64,000 bases of DNA. Origin: Chryseobacterium sp. BLS98. Its GTDB lineage: Bacteria > Bacteroidota > Bacteroidia > Flavobacteriales > Weeksellaceae. The notes beneath the pieces are model-generated. The model worked only from the letters and a program-made list of their open reading frames with translations. It was not told the DNA's origin and searched no databases. Both the position numbers and the translations under genes were made by a program. The stretch lies in contig NZ_LFNF01000001.1 of the NCBI RefSeq assembly GCF_001045445.1, positions 124,001 to 188,000 of the forward strand, given 5' to 3'. Positions 16,775 to 25,461 of the stretch are shown piece after piece. Each line of letters starts with the position of its first letter. Position 1 is the first letter of the stretch.

Positions 16775-17659
16775 ATGGCAGAAATTCTTGACGGGCTTAA
16801 AGTGTCCAAAGAAATAAAAGCAGAGATCAAGGCTGAAGTGGAAAAAATCCTTGAAGGCAAGAAAAGAGCACCGCATCTGGTAGCTATTCTTGTAGGAAAC
16901 AACGGAGCAAGCAAAGCCTATGTGAACAGCAAAGTAAAAGACTGTGAAGAAGTAGGATTCCGTTCTTCCCTTTTAAAATTCCCAAGCACTGTTTCCGAAT
17001 CTGAACTGCTGGAAAAAATTGACGAACTGAACAAATCCAAAGAAGTAGACGGTTTCATCGTTCAGCTTCCTTTACCGGATCAGATCGATCAGGAAAAAAT
17101 CATTATGGCTATTGATCCAAGAAAAGATGTAGATGGTTTCCATCCCGAAAATTTCGGAAAAATGGCTTTGGAAATGGATACTTTCCTTCCAGCTACTCCT
17201 TTCGGAATTTTGACCCTGCTGGAAAGATACAATATTGAAACCAAAGGAAAAGACTGTGTGATTATCGGAAGAAGCAAGATCGTAGGAAGACCTATGAGCA
17301 TCCTGATGGGAAGAAAAGACTTCCCGGGGAACTCTACCGTAACTTTGACACACTCTTACACCAAAGATATCGAAGAATATACTAAAAAAGCAGATATCGT
17401 TATTACAGCTTTAGGTGATCCACACTTCTTAAAAGGAGATATGATCAAAGACGGAGCAGTAATCGTAGATGTAGGAATTACAAGAGTAGATGATGACTCA
17501 CCAAAAGGCTATTACCTTGCCGGCGATGTGGATTTTGACAGCTGTGCAGCCAAAGCAAGCTGGATTACACCGGTACCCGGAGGAGTAGGCCCAATGACCA
17601 GAGCCATGCTGATGAAAAACACCATCATCGCATACAAAACTTCGGTCTATAACGACTAA
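16775..17659 (+). CDS. folD: Bifunctional methylene-THF dehydrogenase/cyclohydrolase FolD
   Basis: 294 residues, the normal FolD length. Motifs include YVNSKVKDCEEVGF (with the catalytic Lys region), QLPLP, KDVDGFHP, PATPFGI, the nucleotide-binding segment GRSKIVGRPM and the C-terminal PVPGGVGPMTRAML. FolD oxidises 5,10-methylene-tetrahydrofolate to methenyl-THF with NADP+ and hydrolyses it to 10-formyl-THF, feeding purine and formyl-methionine synthesis. The gene lies 20 bases after the methyltransferase and 7 before queE; the shared use of folate- and GTP-derived metabolites is suggestive, not proof of a joint pathway. Confidence 0.96.
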   Translation: MAEILDGLKVSKEIKAEIKAEVEKILEGKKRAPHLVAILVGNNGASKAYVNSKVKDCEEVGFRSSLLKFPSTVSESELLEKIDELNKSKEVDGFIVQLPLPDQIDQEKIIMAIDPRKDVDGFHPENFGKMALEMDTFLPATPFGILTLLERYNIETKGKDCVIIGRSKIVGRPMSILMGRKDFPGNSTVTLTHSYTKDIEEYTKKADIVITALGDPHFLKGDMIKDGAVIVDVGITRVDDDSPKGYYLAGDVDFDSCAAKASWITPVPGGVGPMTRAMLMKNTIIAYKTSVYND

Positions 17660-17666
17660 TTTTAAA

Positions 17667-18296
17667 ATGAACAAAGAAGAAGATATTTTATTAAAAGAAG
17701 GTAAAATGCTCCCTGTGATGGAGCATTTTTACACTTTACAGGGAGAAGGCGCACACACCGGAAAAGCATCCTATTTCATCAGATTGGGAGGCTGCGATGT
17801 GGGCTGCCACTGGTGCGATGTAAAAGAAAGCTGGGATCCCAACCTACATCCGCTGATGAATGCAGAGGAAATTGCCGAAACTGCAGCAAAACACTGTAAG
17901 ACGATTGTTTTAACAGGAGGAGAACCATTGATGTGGAATCTTGATATCCTGACAGGAAAATTAAAAGAACTGGGATGCACGATCCATATTGAAACCTCAG
18001 GAGCCTATCCGATGAGCGGACAGATCGACTGGATTACCCTATCACCTAAAAAAACAGGACTTCCGAAAGAAGAAATCTATCAGAAAGCAAGCGAGCTTAA
18101 AGTGATCATATTCAATCAGCATGATTTTACCTTTGCACAGGAGCAGGCGGCAAAAGTTTCTGCAAGCTGTAAACTGTATATGCAGAGCGAATGGAGCAAG
18201 CGTGATGAAATGTATCCAAAAATCACTGATTTTATTTTGGCCCATCCGGAATGGCAGGCTTCAGTTCAGACCCATAAATACCTGAATATCCCATAG
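17667..18296 (+). CDS. queE: 7-carboxy-7-deazaguanine synthase QueE
   Basis: 209 residues of the compact radical-SAM family QueE. It shows FYTLQGEGAHTG at the N-terminus, the cluster cysteines Cys43, Cys47 and Cys50 in GGCDVGCHWCD, the SAM-binding TGGEPLMW, and ETSGAYP. QueE rearranges 6-carboxy-tetrahydropterin into 7-carboxy-7-deazaguanine, the ring-contraction step of queuosine biosynthesis. Last gene of the pgi-led run; no clear terminator follows in the 173 bases before the next gene. Confidence 0.93.
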   Translation: MNKEEDILLKEGKMLPVMEHFYTLQGEGAHTGKASYFIRLGGCDVGCHWCDVKESWDPNLHPLMNAEEIAETAAKHCKTIVLTGGEPLMWNLDILTGKLKELGCTIHIETSGAYPMSGQIDWITLSPKKTGLPKEEIYQKASELKVIIFNQHDFTFAQEQAAKVSASCKLYMQSEWSKRDEMYPKITDFILAHPEWQASVQTHKYLNIP

Positions 18297-18469
18297 ATCA
18301 TTTTTAAGTTCACAGAAATGCCGGATCAGTATATTTTTTATTCATATGATCATTTTTTTGCTCCAAATATTTAGGTAGCAGGGCAAAAGTTTATAATATT
18401 CATAGAATCCCGGAATATACCGCAAAAATTATGTACATTAGCTCTTCGTATCCGTTATAACACTGATAG

Positions 18470-19840
18470 ATGCAGAGAATTCGATACTCTAGATACCTGA
18501 AATCGATTATTATTTTGCTTGACCTTTTGGTTATTGCATCTATTTTTATATTCTTTTTTATAAGCCGGAACGAACATTTAAAATACCATGAAGAAACCTG
18601 GTATCAGAATATTTTTTCCCTGATATTGCTGTTTTTGTTCTGGATGCTGCTGAGTGGCAGGACAAAAATTTATAATGTTCAGAGGAATCTTACCTATACC
18701 CTGTTTCTGGAACGCCTCCTCATTCATTTCCTCACTTTTATATTTGGCGTTCTGCTTATTGGGAAAGTGAGTAAAAATGTATTTTTCAATTCAGATATTT
18801 ATTGGCTTTCGTTTTACCTTTTTTTCTTTATTTTCCTTTCCAAATCAGTTATTTATTTTACCATAAAATATTTCCGTTCACTGGGGATCAATTATAGAAA
18901 TGTAATGTTTCTGGGAGAAACGGGATCTACAGAGATTCTAAAGACTATATTCAAAGACAGGAAGGATTACGGATACAAAATATTTGAGTATGATAAATCC
19001 GAGATCAACCCGAATGAGCTGGTTGGCTTTTGGAAGAAAAACGGGATTCACACCCTGTTTTTATCCACAGAAAACCATTTTACTGAAAGTATAGAAACTG
19101 AGATCTTCCGTCTTGCCGAAGACAATAAAGTTCATGTCTCATTGATTCCCAGCATTACACAAAGCGACTTTTTTCTGTATGATCTGGGGTACATTCAGAC
19201 ACAGCCGGTTCTCAGCCAGGCAAAATATCCTCTGGATTATTACTCCAATTTTCTGGTAAAGAGAAGCTTTGATATCGTTTTTTCTATCACCATATTGGTT
19301 TTAGTATGCTCGTGGCTGTTTCCCCTTATTGCCTTGTTAATAAAAACAACTTCGAAAGGACCCGTTTTCTTTGTTCAAAAGAGATACGGCTTCCATGAAG
19401 AAGTATTTTCATGCCTGAAATTCAGAACGATGATCGTTAATAATGAATCGGCAACAAAAACTACAGCGGAAAATGATGCCCGGATCACAAAAGTTGGAAA
19501 ATTCCTAAGAAAAACCAGCCTCGATGAGCTTCCCCAATTCATTAATGTTCTGAAAGGCGAAATGTCTATCGTAGGTCCCCGGCCGCATATGCTGGCCGTC
19601 GACAATTTTTATAAGCCTAAAATAGGAAGATACAGTTTAAGAAGCATGGTATCACCCGGAATCACTGGACTTGCTCAGGTAAGCGGACTTCGCGGGGATT
19701 ATGGAGATGTAGAGGTAGAAATGAAAAAACGTATCCTGGCAGACACATTCTATGTAAGAAACTGGAGCTTTGTTCTGGATCTGGTTATTATTTTAAAAAC
19801 CTTTTTCCTTGTTGTCGGCGGCGATAAAAATGCAAAATAA
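18470..19840 (+). CDS. Polyprenyl glycosylphosphotransferase (exopolysaccharide initiation)
   Basis: 456 residues. Four or five N-terminal transmembrane helices (about 12-32, 46-62, 78-98, 110-130), a soluble CoA-binding-like middle region, another membrane-associated helix (about 268-292) and the bacterial sugar transferase domain to the end. Diagnostic motifs are KRSFDIVFS, KFRTM, KVGKFLRKTSLDELPQ with FINVLKGEMSIVGPRPH, and SPGITGLAQVSG. Such enzymes (WcaJ/WbaP type) transfer a sugar 1-phosphate from a nucleotide sugar to undecaprenyl phosphate, starting surface polysaccharide repeat synthesis. No other polysaccharide genes are adjacent. Confidence 0.92.
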   Translation: MQRIRYSRYLKSIIILLDLLVIASIFIFFFISRNEHLKYHEETWYQNIFSLILLFLFWMLLSGRTKIYNVQRNLTYTLFLERLLIHFLTFIFGVLLIGKVSKNVFFNSDIYWLSFYLFFFIFLSKSVIYFTIKYFRSLGINYRNVMFLGETGSTEILKTIFKDRKDYGYKIFEYDKSEINPNELVGFWKKNGIHTLFLSTENHFTESIETEIFRLAEDNKVHVSLIPSITQSDFFLYDLGYIQTQPVLSQAKYPLDYYSNFLVKRSFDIVFSITILVLVCSWLFPLIALLIKTTSKGPVFFVQKRYGFHEEVFSCLKFRTMIVNNESATKTTAENDARITKVGKFLRKTSLDELPQFINVLKGEMSIVGPRPHMLAVDNFYKPKIGRYSLRSMVSPGITGLAQVSGLRGDYGDVEVEMKKRILADTFYVRNWSFVLDLVIILKTFFLVVGGDKNAK

Positions 19841-19887
19841 AGCAAACAAAAGGTAAAGAAGATGATTGAGGAATCATATTTGCTTCT

Positions 19888-19929
19888 AAGGTTAAAGAAA
19901 CATCGGGCATTCCACTGAGCCTTAACCTT
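19888..19929. repeat. Inverted repeat after the glycosylphosphotransferase
   Basis: AAGGTTAAAG (19888-19897) and CCTTAACCTT (19920-19929) pair with one mismatch over a 22-base loop. No T run follows, so a terminator role is only possible. Confidence 0.4.
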
Positions 19930-19959
19930 AATTAAATAAAAAAAGTCTAATTTAGCAGC

Positions 19960-20712
19960 ATGTTAAAAAAGTTTTTCACAGCAGTAGGAGAATACATTAT
20001 CCTTCTAGGTAAATCCTTGCAGAAGCCCCAGAAAATGAGGGTTTTTTGGAAGCTGTTCATGAGAGAAATCAATGATCTTGGTGTCAATTCTTTTGGGTTG
20101 GTGATCTTTACTTCCATATTTGTGGGAGCTGTAGTGGCGATCCAGATGTTCAATAACTTTGATTCTTCCTCTTTTCCTATTCCGCCTTCTTTTGTGGGAT
20201 ATGCTACAAAAGCGGTTTTGGTTCTGGAATTCTCGCCAACCATCATCAGCCTTATCCTGGCAGGTAAAGTAGGATCATATATTGCATCAAGTATAGGAAC
20301 TATGAGGGTTTCCGAACAAATCGACGCATTAGACATTATGGGGGTAAACTCTCCGAATTTCCTGATATTGCCAAAAATTTTTGCCTGTGTCATTTTCAAT
20401 CCCCTGCTTATTGCCATCAGTATCGTATTCGGTATTGGCGGCGGATACCTGGCGGGTATCCTCACGGGCAACTGGACAGAAAATGATTATATTGTAGGTA
20501 TTCAGATGTATATGCCGAATTTATTTGTGTATTACGCATTTATAAAAACTACAGTATTTGCTTTCATTATTGCCACAGTTCCTTCTTATTTCGGATATAA
20601 CGTAAAAGGAGGATCGCTGGAAGTGGGTAGAGCCAGTACACAGGCCGTAGTGTGGACTATGGTATTTATTATCATTTCGGAATTAATTTTAACCCAATTA
20701 ATATTAAGCTGA
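19960..20712 (+). CDS. MlaE-type ABC transporter permease
   Basis: 250 residues of the MlaE (DUF140) permease family: a short amphipathic N-terminus and about five membrane helices, with the family segments SFGLVIFTSIFVGAVVAIQ, FSPTIISLILAGKVG and EQIDALDIMG, and GGSLEVGRASTQAVVW near the end. With a MlaF ATPase and MCE protein it moves phospholipids between the inner and outer membranes, protecting outer-membrane asymmetry. Its stop overlaps the ATG of the ATPase gene. The MCE component is not adjacent; the MCE protein at 3.5-4.5 kb is a candidate. Confidence 0.92.
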   Translation: MLKKFFTAVGEYIILLGKSLQKPQKMRVFWKLFMREINDLGVNSFGLVIFTSIFVGAVVAIQMFNNFDSSSFPIPPSFVGYATKAVLVLEFSPTIISLILAGKVGSYIASSIGTMRVSEQIDALDIMGVNSPNFLILPKIFACVIFNPLLIAISIVFGIGGGYLAGILTGNWTENDYIVGIQMYMPNLFVYYAFIKTTVFAFIIATVPSYFGYNVKGGSLEVGRASTQAVVWTMVFIIISELILTQLILS

Positions 20713-21527
20713 TGATTGAGGTAAAAGATCTTAAGAAGAGTTTTGATGAAGTTGAAGTACTTAAGGGAATTTCAACCTCATTTGATAAGGGAAAGGTAAA
20801 CCTGATCATTGGGCAGAGTGGATCCGGAAAAACGGTTTTCCTGAAAAGTTTACTGAATGTGTATCAGCCTTCATCAGGAGAGATCCTTTTTGACGGAAGG
20901 GATATTAATACAATGACCAGGGACGAAAAACAGCACCTCCGTTCTGAGATCGGGACGGTATTCCAGGGAAGCGCGCTTTTTGATTCCCTTACGGTGGAAG
21001 AAAATATTATGTTCCCGCTGGATATGTTTACCAACCTTACTTTCAGAGAGAAAAAGAAAAGGGTATTTGAGGTAATAGGCAGGGTACATCTTGATAAAGC
21101 AGGCAGAAAATTTCCTTCCGAGATTTCTGGGGGAATGCAGAAACGTGTTGCCATTGCAAGAGCTATCGTGAATAATCCGAAGTATCTTTTCTGTGATGAA
21201 CCGAATTCCGGTCTGGATCCTTATACTTCCAATGTAATTGATGATCTTCTTCTTGAAATCACCAAAGAATACAACACAACAACCATCATCAACACCCACG
21301 ATATGAATTCCGTGATGACCATTGGTGAGAAAATTGTATACCTGAGGTTAGGAATTAAAGAATGGGAAGGAAATAAGGATATTCTGATCACTGCAGGCAA
21401 TAAAAATCTTATTGACTTCGTTTATTCTTCAGAATTGTTTAAAGAACTGAGAGAATATTTACTTGAAAATAATAAAACGATTGAAAATACAATCACTAAA
21501 ATAGATGATAATGAAAAAGGTACTTAG
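20712..21527 (+). CDS. MlaF-type ABC transporter ATP-binding protein
   Basis: 271 residues from the ATG that overlaps the permease stop by one base; a longer frame from 20652 runs inside the permease and is rejected. Walker A GQSGSGKT (34-41), Q-loop Gln85, signature ISGGMQ (138-143) and Walker B with Asp162-Glu163 in FCDEPNSGLDP are all intact. The PNSGLDP form of the D-loop region is common in MlaF-like ATPases. It should power the adjacent MlaE permease. Its last codons overlap the start of an outer-membrane protein gene. Confidence 0.93.
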   Translation: MIEVKDLKKSFDEVEVLKGISTSFDKGKVNLIIGQSGSGKTVFLKSLLNVYQPSSGEILFDGRDINTMTRDEKQHLRSEIGTVFQGSALFDSLTVEENIMFPLDMFTNLTFREKKKRVFEVIGRVHLDKAGRKFPSEISGGMQKRVAIARAIVNNPKYLFCDEPNSGLDPYTSNVIDDLLLEITKEYNTTTIINTHDMNSVMTIGEKIVYLRLGIKEWEGNKDILITAGNKNLIDFVYSSELFKELREYLLENNKTIENTITKIDDNEKGT

Positions 21528-22125
21528 TATAGCATTAATCGGGTTTTCAATGTTCGCTTCCGCACAGATTTCTCTGGCAGGAAAAGCTAACCTAATATTC
21601 CCGACAGGCTCTCCTTCCTGGAAAAACATTAAAGGAACGGTAAATGAAGCGATTGAAGGAACAGGAAAGAACAATGCAGGTTTTAATGTAGGGCTTTCAC
21701 TAAAAGTGGGTCTTCCAGGTTCATTATACGTAATGCCTGAATTGTACTACACGCATTTCAAAAATGAATTCACTACGGAAAATACTACCTTTGATGTAAA
21801 AAGCAACCGTCTTGATATGCCTGTTTTGTTAGGCTATAATCTTTTAGGAGACATGCTTGGTGTTTTTGTAGGACCTGTTGCCAGCTATAATCTGAGCAAG
21901 GACAATACTTACAACGACTTCAAGGAAAATGTTAAAAATGATTTCACAGTAGGATACCAGTTTGGTGCTCAGCTTGAAATTAAAAAACTGATCATCAATG
22001 CCCGATATGAAGGTGCGTTCAGTAAAGACGAAAGAAATTTCATCAATAAGGTTTCCGGTTCAGAAATCAGATATGACAACAGACCTAACCTATTTTTAGT
22101 AGGAGTAGGCTATAAGTTTAAATAA
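21511..22125 (+). CDS. Outer-membrane beta-barrel (porin-like) protein
   Basis: 204 residues from the ATG giving MKKVLSIALIGFSMFASAQ, a signal peptide cleaved after SAQ; an ATG two codons upstream is also possible. The mature part alternates polar and hydrophobic residues in beta-strands and ends with ...LFLVGVGYKFK, a terminal-aromatic barrel strand, as in the OmpX/PorT-like 'porin family' of Bacteroidetes. It starts inside the last codons of the MlaF-type ATPase gene, so its translation is probably coupled to the ABC transporter. That suggests an outer-membrane component of the same lipid-traffic system, which is inference. Confidence 0.8.
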   Translation: MKKVLSIALIGFSMFASAQISLAGKANLIFPTGSPSWKNIKGTVNEAIEGTGKNNAGFNVGLSLKVGLPGSLYVMPELYYTHFKNEFTTENTTFDVKSNRLDMPVLLGYNLLGDMLGVFVGPVASYNLSKDNTYNDFKENVKNDFTVGYQFGAQLEIKKLIINARYEGAFSKDERNFINKVSGSEIRYDNRPNLFLVGVGYKFK

Positions 22126-22142
22126 TTTGAAAATAACACTAT

Positions 22143-22180
22143 AAAAAAACCCTCAAAATTCTAAATTTGAGGGTTTTGAT
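22143..22180. terminator. Bidirectional terminator
   Basis: AAAACCCTCAAA and TTTGAGGGTTTT make a 12-bp stem with A and T runs on both sides, so it can serve the plus-strand barrel gene and the minus-strand small gene. The stop codon of the latter lies in the loop. Confidence 0.85.
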
Positions 22181-22469
22181 TTTTTTGAAGTTCTGCTTCG
22201 CGTCTGGCAATTTCCGCCGCCTGTTTTTCAAGCTCTTCTTTTTCTTGCTGCAGCCTTTTAAATTCTCTTTTTTTCTCTTCAGCCTTGATGGCACTCCCCT
22301 TACTTACATACCCTACCATTCCGCCAATAATAAGACCAATTCCCACTCCGGCCATTACTCCCATCATATGTGAGATGGTAATTCCTCCTACCGTAAAATC
22401 AGTGGTCAGATAAAAAAGCAATGCCGAAACAGCAAGCAGTATAAGTCCGGTAATTGATAAACTTTTCAT
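22161..22469 (-). CDS. Small membrane protein with coiled-coil tail
   Basis: 102 residues: two transmembrane helices (about 5-22 and 32-54, the second glycine-rich: MMGVMAGVGIGLIIGGMVGY), then a strongly charged coiled coil (KAEEKKREFKRLQQEKEEL onward) to the end. Glycine-rich helix plus coiled coil resembles small envelope scaffolding proteins, but I do not recognise a named family. Its stop codon is in the loop of the convergent terminator, so its transcript needs little sequence beyond the coding region. Confidence 0.6.
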   Translation of the reverse strand: MKSLSITGLILLAVSALLFYLTTDFTVGGITISHMMGVMAGVGIGLIIGGMVGYVSKGSAIKAEEKKREFKRLQQEKEELEKQAAEIARREAELQKNQNPQI

Positions 22470-22496
22470 AAATATTGTGTTTAAGTGGTTATATTG

Positions 22497-22540
22497 AAAA
22501 AAGCCTTACCCAATTTAGTGAAAAATTAAATAAGGCTTTA
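22497..22540 (-). terminator. Terminator of the M48 protease gene
   Basis: On the minus strand AAAGCCTTA pairs with TAAGGCTTT over a 22-base AT-rich loop, followed by a T run. Confidence 0.7.
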
Positions 22541-22563
22541 TACAAGATTAAATTTCTGAATAA

Positions 22564-23370
22564 TTATATCTTCCCTCCTGCAGCTTTATAATATTCCAAA
22601 GCTTTCGGAAGGTTTTTATTGATATCTGATATCCTTGTTTCCGGATTCGGGTGGGTAGAAAGGAATTCAGGCTGTCTTGCTCCAGATGATGCCGCTTCCA
22701 TTCTGTTCCAGAAAGGGATTGCTTCTCTAGGATCGTATCCTGCCATAGACATAAGATAAAGCCCCATCTGATCTGCTTCCGACTCCTGATTTCTTCCATA
22801 CTTCAACAGGGCAACCTGTGATCCGATTGGGTATACCTGTTCGAAAATACCGGCCCACTGTGAATTGGAAATAGTTCCGCCCAAAATAGAGCCACCATAT
22901 TGTGCTACCATAGCCTGTGAAATTCTTTCATTCCCGTGTCCGGCCAAAGCATGAGACACCTCATGCCCCATTACTACCGCAAGACCGTTATCATTTTTTG
23001 TAACCGGAAGAATTCCTGTATAAACAGCCACTTTCCCACCAGGCATACACCAGGCATTCAGCTCACTGCTTTGTATAAGATTAAACTCCCAGTTATAATT
23101 GGCAAGATCTGCGGATCTTCCTATGCTCTGGTAATATCTTTCTGCTGCACTTTTTATTCTGCTTCCTACACTCGTTACTCTTTTTGCATCTGCAGTTCCT
23201 GTGATGATCTTAGATTTAGACAATGTCGTTTTATATTCCTGAGCAGACATCGTTAAAATTTCCGAATTATTGGCAATCTGTAATGAAGATCTGCCCGTAA
23301 TCGGATTGGTAGTACAAGCTACAGTTGACAGGGCAACTGCTCCTATTCCTAATAGATGTGTAAATTTCAT
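22564..23370 (-). CDS. M48 family metallopeptidase, lipoprotein
   Basis: 268 residues. The N-terminus MKFTHLLGIGAVALSTVACTT is a lipoprotein signal with lipobox Cys19. The zinc motif HEVSH is at 136-140 (VVMGHEVSHALAGHGNE) and the third ligand lies in QESEADQMG (around 195), the normal M48 pattern. Length and order match the BepA/LoiP/YcaL group of periplasmic lipoprotein proteases that clear misassembled outer-membrane proteins. The gene is monocistronic with its own terminator. Confidence 0.9.
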   Translation of the reverse strand: MKFTHLLGIGAVALSTVACTTNPITGRSSLQIANNSEILTMSAQEYKTTLSKSKIITGTADAKRVTSVGSRIKSAAERYYQSIGRSADLANYNWEFNLIQSSELNAWCMPGGKVAVYTGILPVTKNDNGLAVVMGHEVSHALAGHGNERISQAMVAQYGGSILGGTISNSQWAGIFEQVYPIGSQVALLKYGRNQESEADQMGLYLMSMAGYDPREAIPFWNRMEAASSGARQPEFLSTHPNPETRISDINKNLPKALEYYKAAGGKI

Positions 23371-23432
23371 AGTTGTTTGAGTGTTAATAATTCAACATTT
23401 ACAATTTTTATTCCAAAATGGTTCAGAAGGAA

Positions 23433-23440
23433 TATATTTG
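23433..23440 (+). promoter_or_regulatory. Promoter -7 box of the DUF4251 gene
   Basis: TATATTTG fits TAnnTTTG and lies 40 bases before the ATG at 23480, which supports that start over upstream in-frame ones located before the promoter. Confidence 0.55.
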
Positions 23441-23479
23441 CATACAATTTGCTATTTAAATTTAACAATTATTACGGTT

Positions 23480-24028
23480 ATGAAAAAGTATATTTCACTT
23501 ATATTTATTTTTGGATTTCTTTTTTTATTTCAAAGCTGTTCCTCACAGGCTTCATTAGATTCCAAAACAGTTGATACCCTTGTTGGTTCTGAAGAATTTA
23601 CTTTTCATGCACAACATGCAAATCCTATGAACTATGAAGTAATTAATGTGATGGGATCTATCCAGAATGCACCGTCTACAAGAATGCTTCAGCTTGATGG
23701 CGAAAACTATACTATAGAGCTTAAAAAAAATATGATGGAAGTGGTTCTTCCCTATTTTGGAAGACAGTTCAATCCTTCATACAATACCGCTGATAACAGC
23801 TACCGTTTTACCTCGAAAGATTTCACAGTCAGCAAATCCCAGAACAAAAAAGGAAACTGGGTTTTAAGGATCAAACCTAATGATAAGCGAAACGTTGATG
23901 AAATTATTGTAGAAGTTTTTAAAAGTGGGAAAGCATTTGTTTCTATGAGAAGCAACGACAGGCAGCCTATTACCTATGACGGATATATCTCAAAGAATGA
24001 AGAATCCCAAGATAAGGAAAAACTTTAG
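23480..24028 (+). CDS. DUF4251 domain lipoprotein
   Basis: 182 residues from the ATG at 23480; a longer frame reaches upstream to 23381 but would begin before the promoter box and would bury the signal sequence. MKKYISLIFIFGFLFLFQSCSSQ is a lipoprotein signal with Cys20. The rest (VEEFTFHAQHANPMN-like start, TYDGYI end) follows the DUF4251 pattern: a compact beta-rich envelope domain of unknown role, widespread in Bacteroidetes. It is tail-to-tail with meaB and the two stop codons overlap. Confidence 0.82.
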   Translation: MKKYISLIFIFGFLFLFQSCSSQASLDSKTVDTLVGSEEFTFHAQHANPMNYEVINVMGSIQNAPSTRMLQLDGENYTIELKKNMMEVVLPYFGRQFNPSYNTADNSYRFTSKDFTVSKSQNKKGNWVLRIKPNDKRNVDEIIVEVFKSGKAFVSMRSNDRQPITYDGYISKNEESQDKEKL

Positions 24029-25008
24029 TCTTTAGACAAAAATTTTTCAACGAACAGTTTTGCTTCAGTGCTGGGATTAGAAACCATTTCTGAAGCATTT
24101 TTTTTGTGCTGTATAAAAGCTGCTTCCACGGAATCACTTCTTTTCATCATGGCGAGAATATACTCCTGAACCCAATATTCAAACCGCTTTTCAGCCTGCC
24201 GGATACGCACCTCGTTAAAACGGCCTGTCTCCTTTTTAAGGTCTATAAACTCGTCAATGGTGCTGTAAATTTCTCTCAATCCTTCATTATGAAGCGCAGA
24301 ACCTAATAATACCGGAATTTTCCAACCTTTTTCTTTGGGAGGGATGAAATCCAGCGCCCGTTTCAGCTCCAGTCTTGTATTTTTTGCTTTCTGCAAGTTG
24401 TCCTGATCCACTTTATTGATGAAGATAAGGTCCACCATCTCCATAATTCCGCGTTTAATACCCTGCAGCTCGTCTCCACCGCCAATAATTTTCAGAAATA
24501 AAAACACATCGGTAATATCGGCCACCAGAACTTCGGATTGCCCTACTCCCACTGTTTCGATCAGGATATAATCGTAGCCTGCAGCTTCGCAGATCATCAT
24601 GGTTTCAAAAGTAGTATTGGCCACCCCCCCCAGAAAACCTGAGCTGGGGGAAGGACGGATAAAGGCGTTTTCTTCTCTGGCAAGTTCCTCCATCCTGGTT
24701 TTATCACCCAAAATGCTTCCTTTGTTGATCGAGGAACTTGGATCAATAGCAAGAACGGCTACCTTTTTACCGTTAGCAATAGCAAGTCTTCCGAAATTTT
24801 CAATGAAAGTGGACTTTCCAGCACCGGGAACCCCGGTGATTCCTATCCTTACCGAATTTCCCGTAAGGGGCATTATTTTCTTCAGAAGCTCTTCTGCCTG
24901 GGTTCTGTGCTCGGCTTTTTTGCTTTCAACTAAGGTAATAGCTTTTCCTATCAGACGCTTATTGCCTGACTGTATTCCATCGATGAGTTCTTCTGTAGAA
25001 AATTTCAT
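24025..25008 (-). CDS. meaB: Methylmalonyl-CoA mutase-associated GTPase MeaB
   Basis: 327 residues. Walker A GVPGAGKS is at 59-66, followed by AVLAIDPSS, the switch region TRMEELAREENAFIRPSPSSG, ETVGVGQSE and the guanine-specificity motif NKVD. This is the MeaB/ArgK G3E GTPase that protects and reloads the B12 cofactor of methylmalonyl-CoA mutase. The mutase large subunit is encoded at 34.4-36.5 kb in the same window but not in the same operon. The C-terminal helical part (FEYWVQEYILAMM) forms the dimer arm. Confidence 0.95.
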   Translation of the reverse strand: MKFSTEELIDGIQSGNKRLIGKAITLVESKKAEHRTQAEELLKKIMPLTGNSVRIGITGVPGAGKSTFIENFGRLAIANGKKVAVLAIDPSSSINKGSILGDKTRMEELAREENAFIRPSPSSGFLGGVANTTFETMMICEAAGYDYILIETVGVGQSEVLVADITDVFLFLKIIGGGDELQGIKRGIMEMVDLIFINKVDQDNLQKAKNTRLELKRALDFIPPKEKGWKIPVLLGSALHNEGLREIYSTIDEFIDLKKETGRFNEVRIRQAEKRFEYWVQEYILAMMKRSDSVEAAFIQHKKNASEMVSNPSTEAKLFVEKFLSKD

Positions 25009-25118
25009 TGATTCAAAAATATAAAAATAACCTTCAAACTCCTCTACAAACGGGTATTAATTTTATTTCTTCTAAATTAAAACTAAAGCCTGTTTTATCA
25101 ACAGGAGGGGGAAATTCC

Positions 25119-25126
25119 TACATTTG
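25119..25126 (+). promoter_or_regulatory. Promoter -7 box of the twin cytochrome genes
   Basis: TACATTTG matches TAnnTTTG, 24 bases before the first cytochrome ATG. Confidence 0.5.
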
Positions 25127-25149
25127 TTATAAATCAAAATTGAAGAAAC

Positions 25150-25440
25150 ATGAAAAAAATATCCGCTGCTGCCTTGTTTACCTGCATTTTACTGGCTTCC
25201 TGTACCCCAAAAGCCTCTACAGCAGGACCTGCAGGACCAGCCGTATCTACTGCCGAGCAGATAGCGCAGGGAAAAACAATTTTTGAAAATTCCTGCGGAA
25301 GATGCCATAAACTTCCTGATCCTGCATCACACACATCCGTACAGTGGGTAGGAATTATGAATTCAATGGCACCTAAGGCAAAACTTACGGACGAGCAGCA
25401 TCAATGGGTATATGACTATATTGTTTCTGCTAAAAAATAA
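25150..25440 (+). CDS. Cytochrome c-type lipoprotein (copy 1)
   Basis: 96 residues. A lipoprotein signal (ILLASCTP, Cys18) is followed by an Ala/Gly/Pro linker and a minimal cytochrome c domain with heme motif CGRCH (Cys49, Cys52, His53) and a likely distal Met ligand in NSMAPKAKL. The small size and anchoring suggest a membrane-tethered periplasmic electron carrier. It is followed 15 bases later by a close paralogue, so the pair arose by tandem duplication and is probably co-transcribed. Confidence 0.85.
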   Translation: MKKISAAALFTCILLASCTPKASTAGPAGPAVSTAEQIAQGKTIFENSCGRCHKLPDPASHTSVQWVGIMNSMAPKAKLTDEQHQWVYDYIVSAKK

Positions 25441-25461
25441 CCAAACAATCAAGATATGGAT

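Noticed and set aside
20652..20711. Upstream start for the MlaF-type ATPase
   Set aside because: The extension lies inside the permease gene and is not homologous to ABC ATPase N-termini.
23381..23479. Upstream start for the DUF4251 lipoprotein
   Set aside because: It begins before the promoter box and would bury the lipoprotein signal.
24599..25024. 141-codon frame antisense to meaB
   Set aside because: It mirrors the conserved GTPase frame and has no features of its own.
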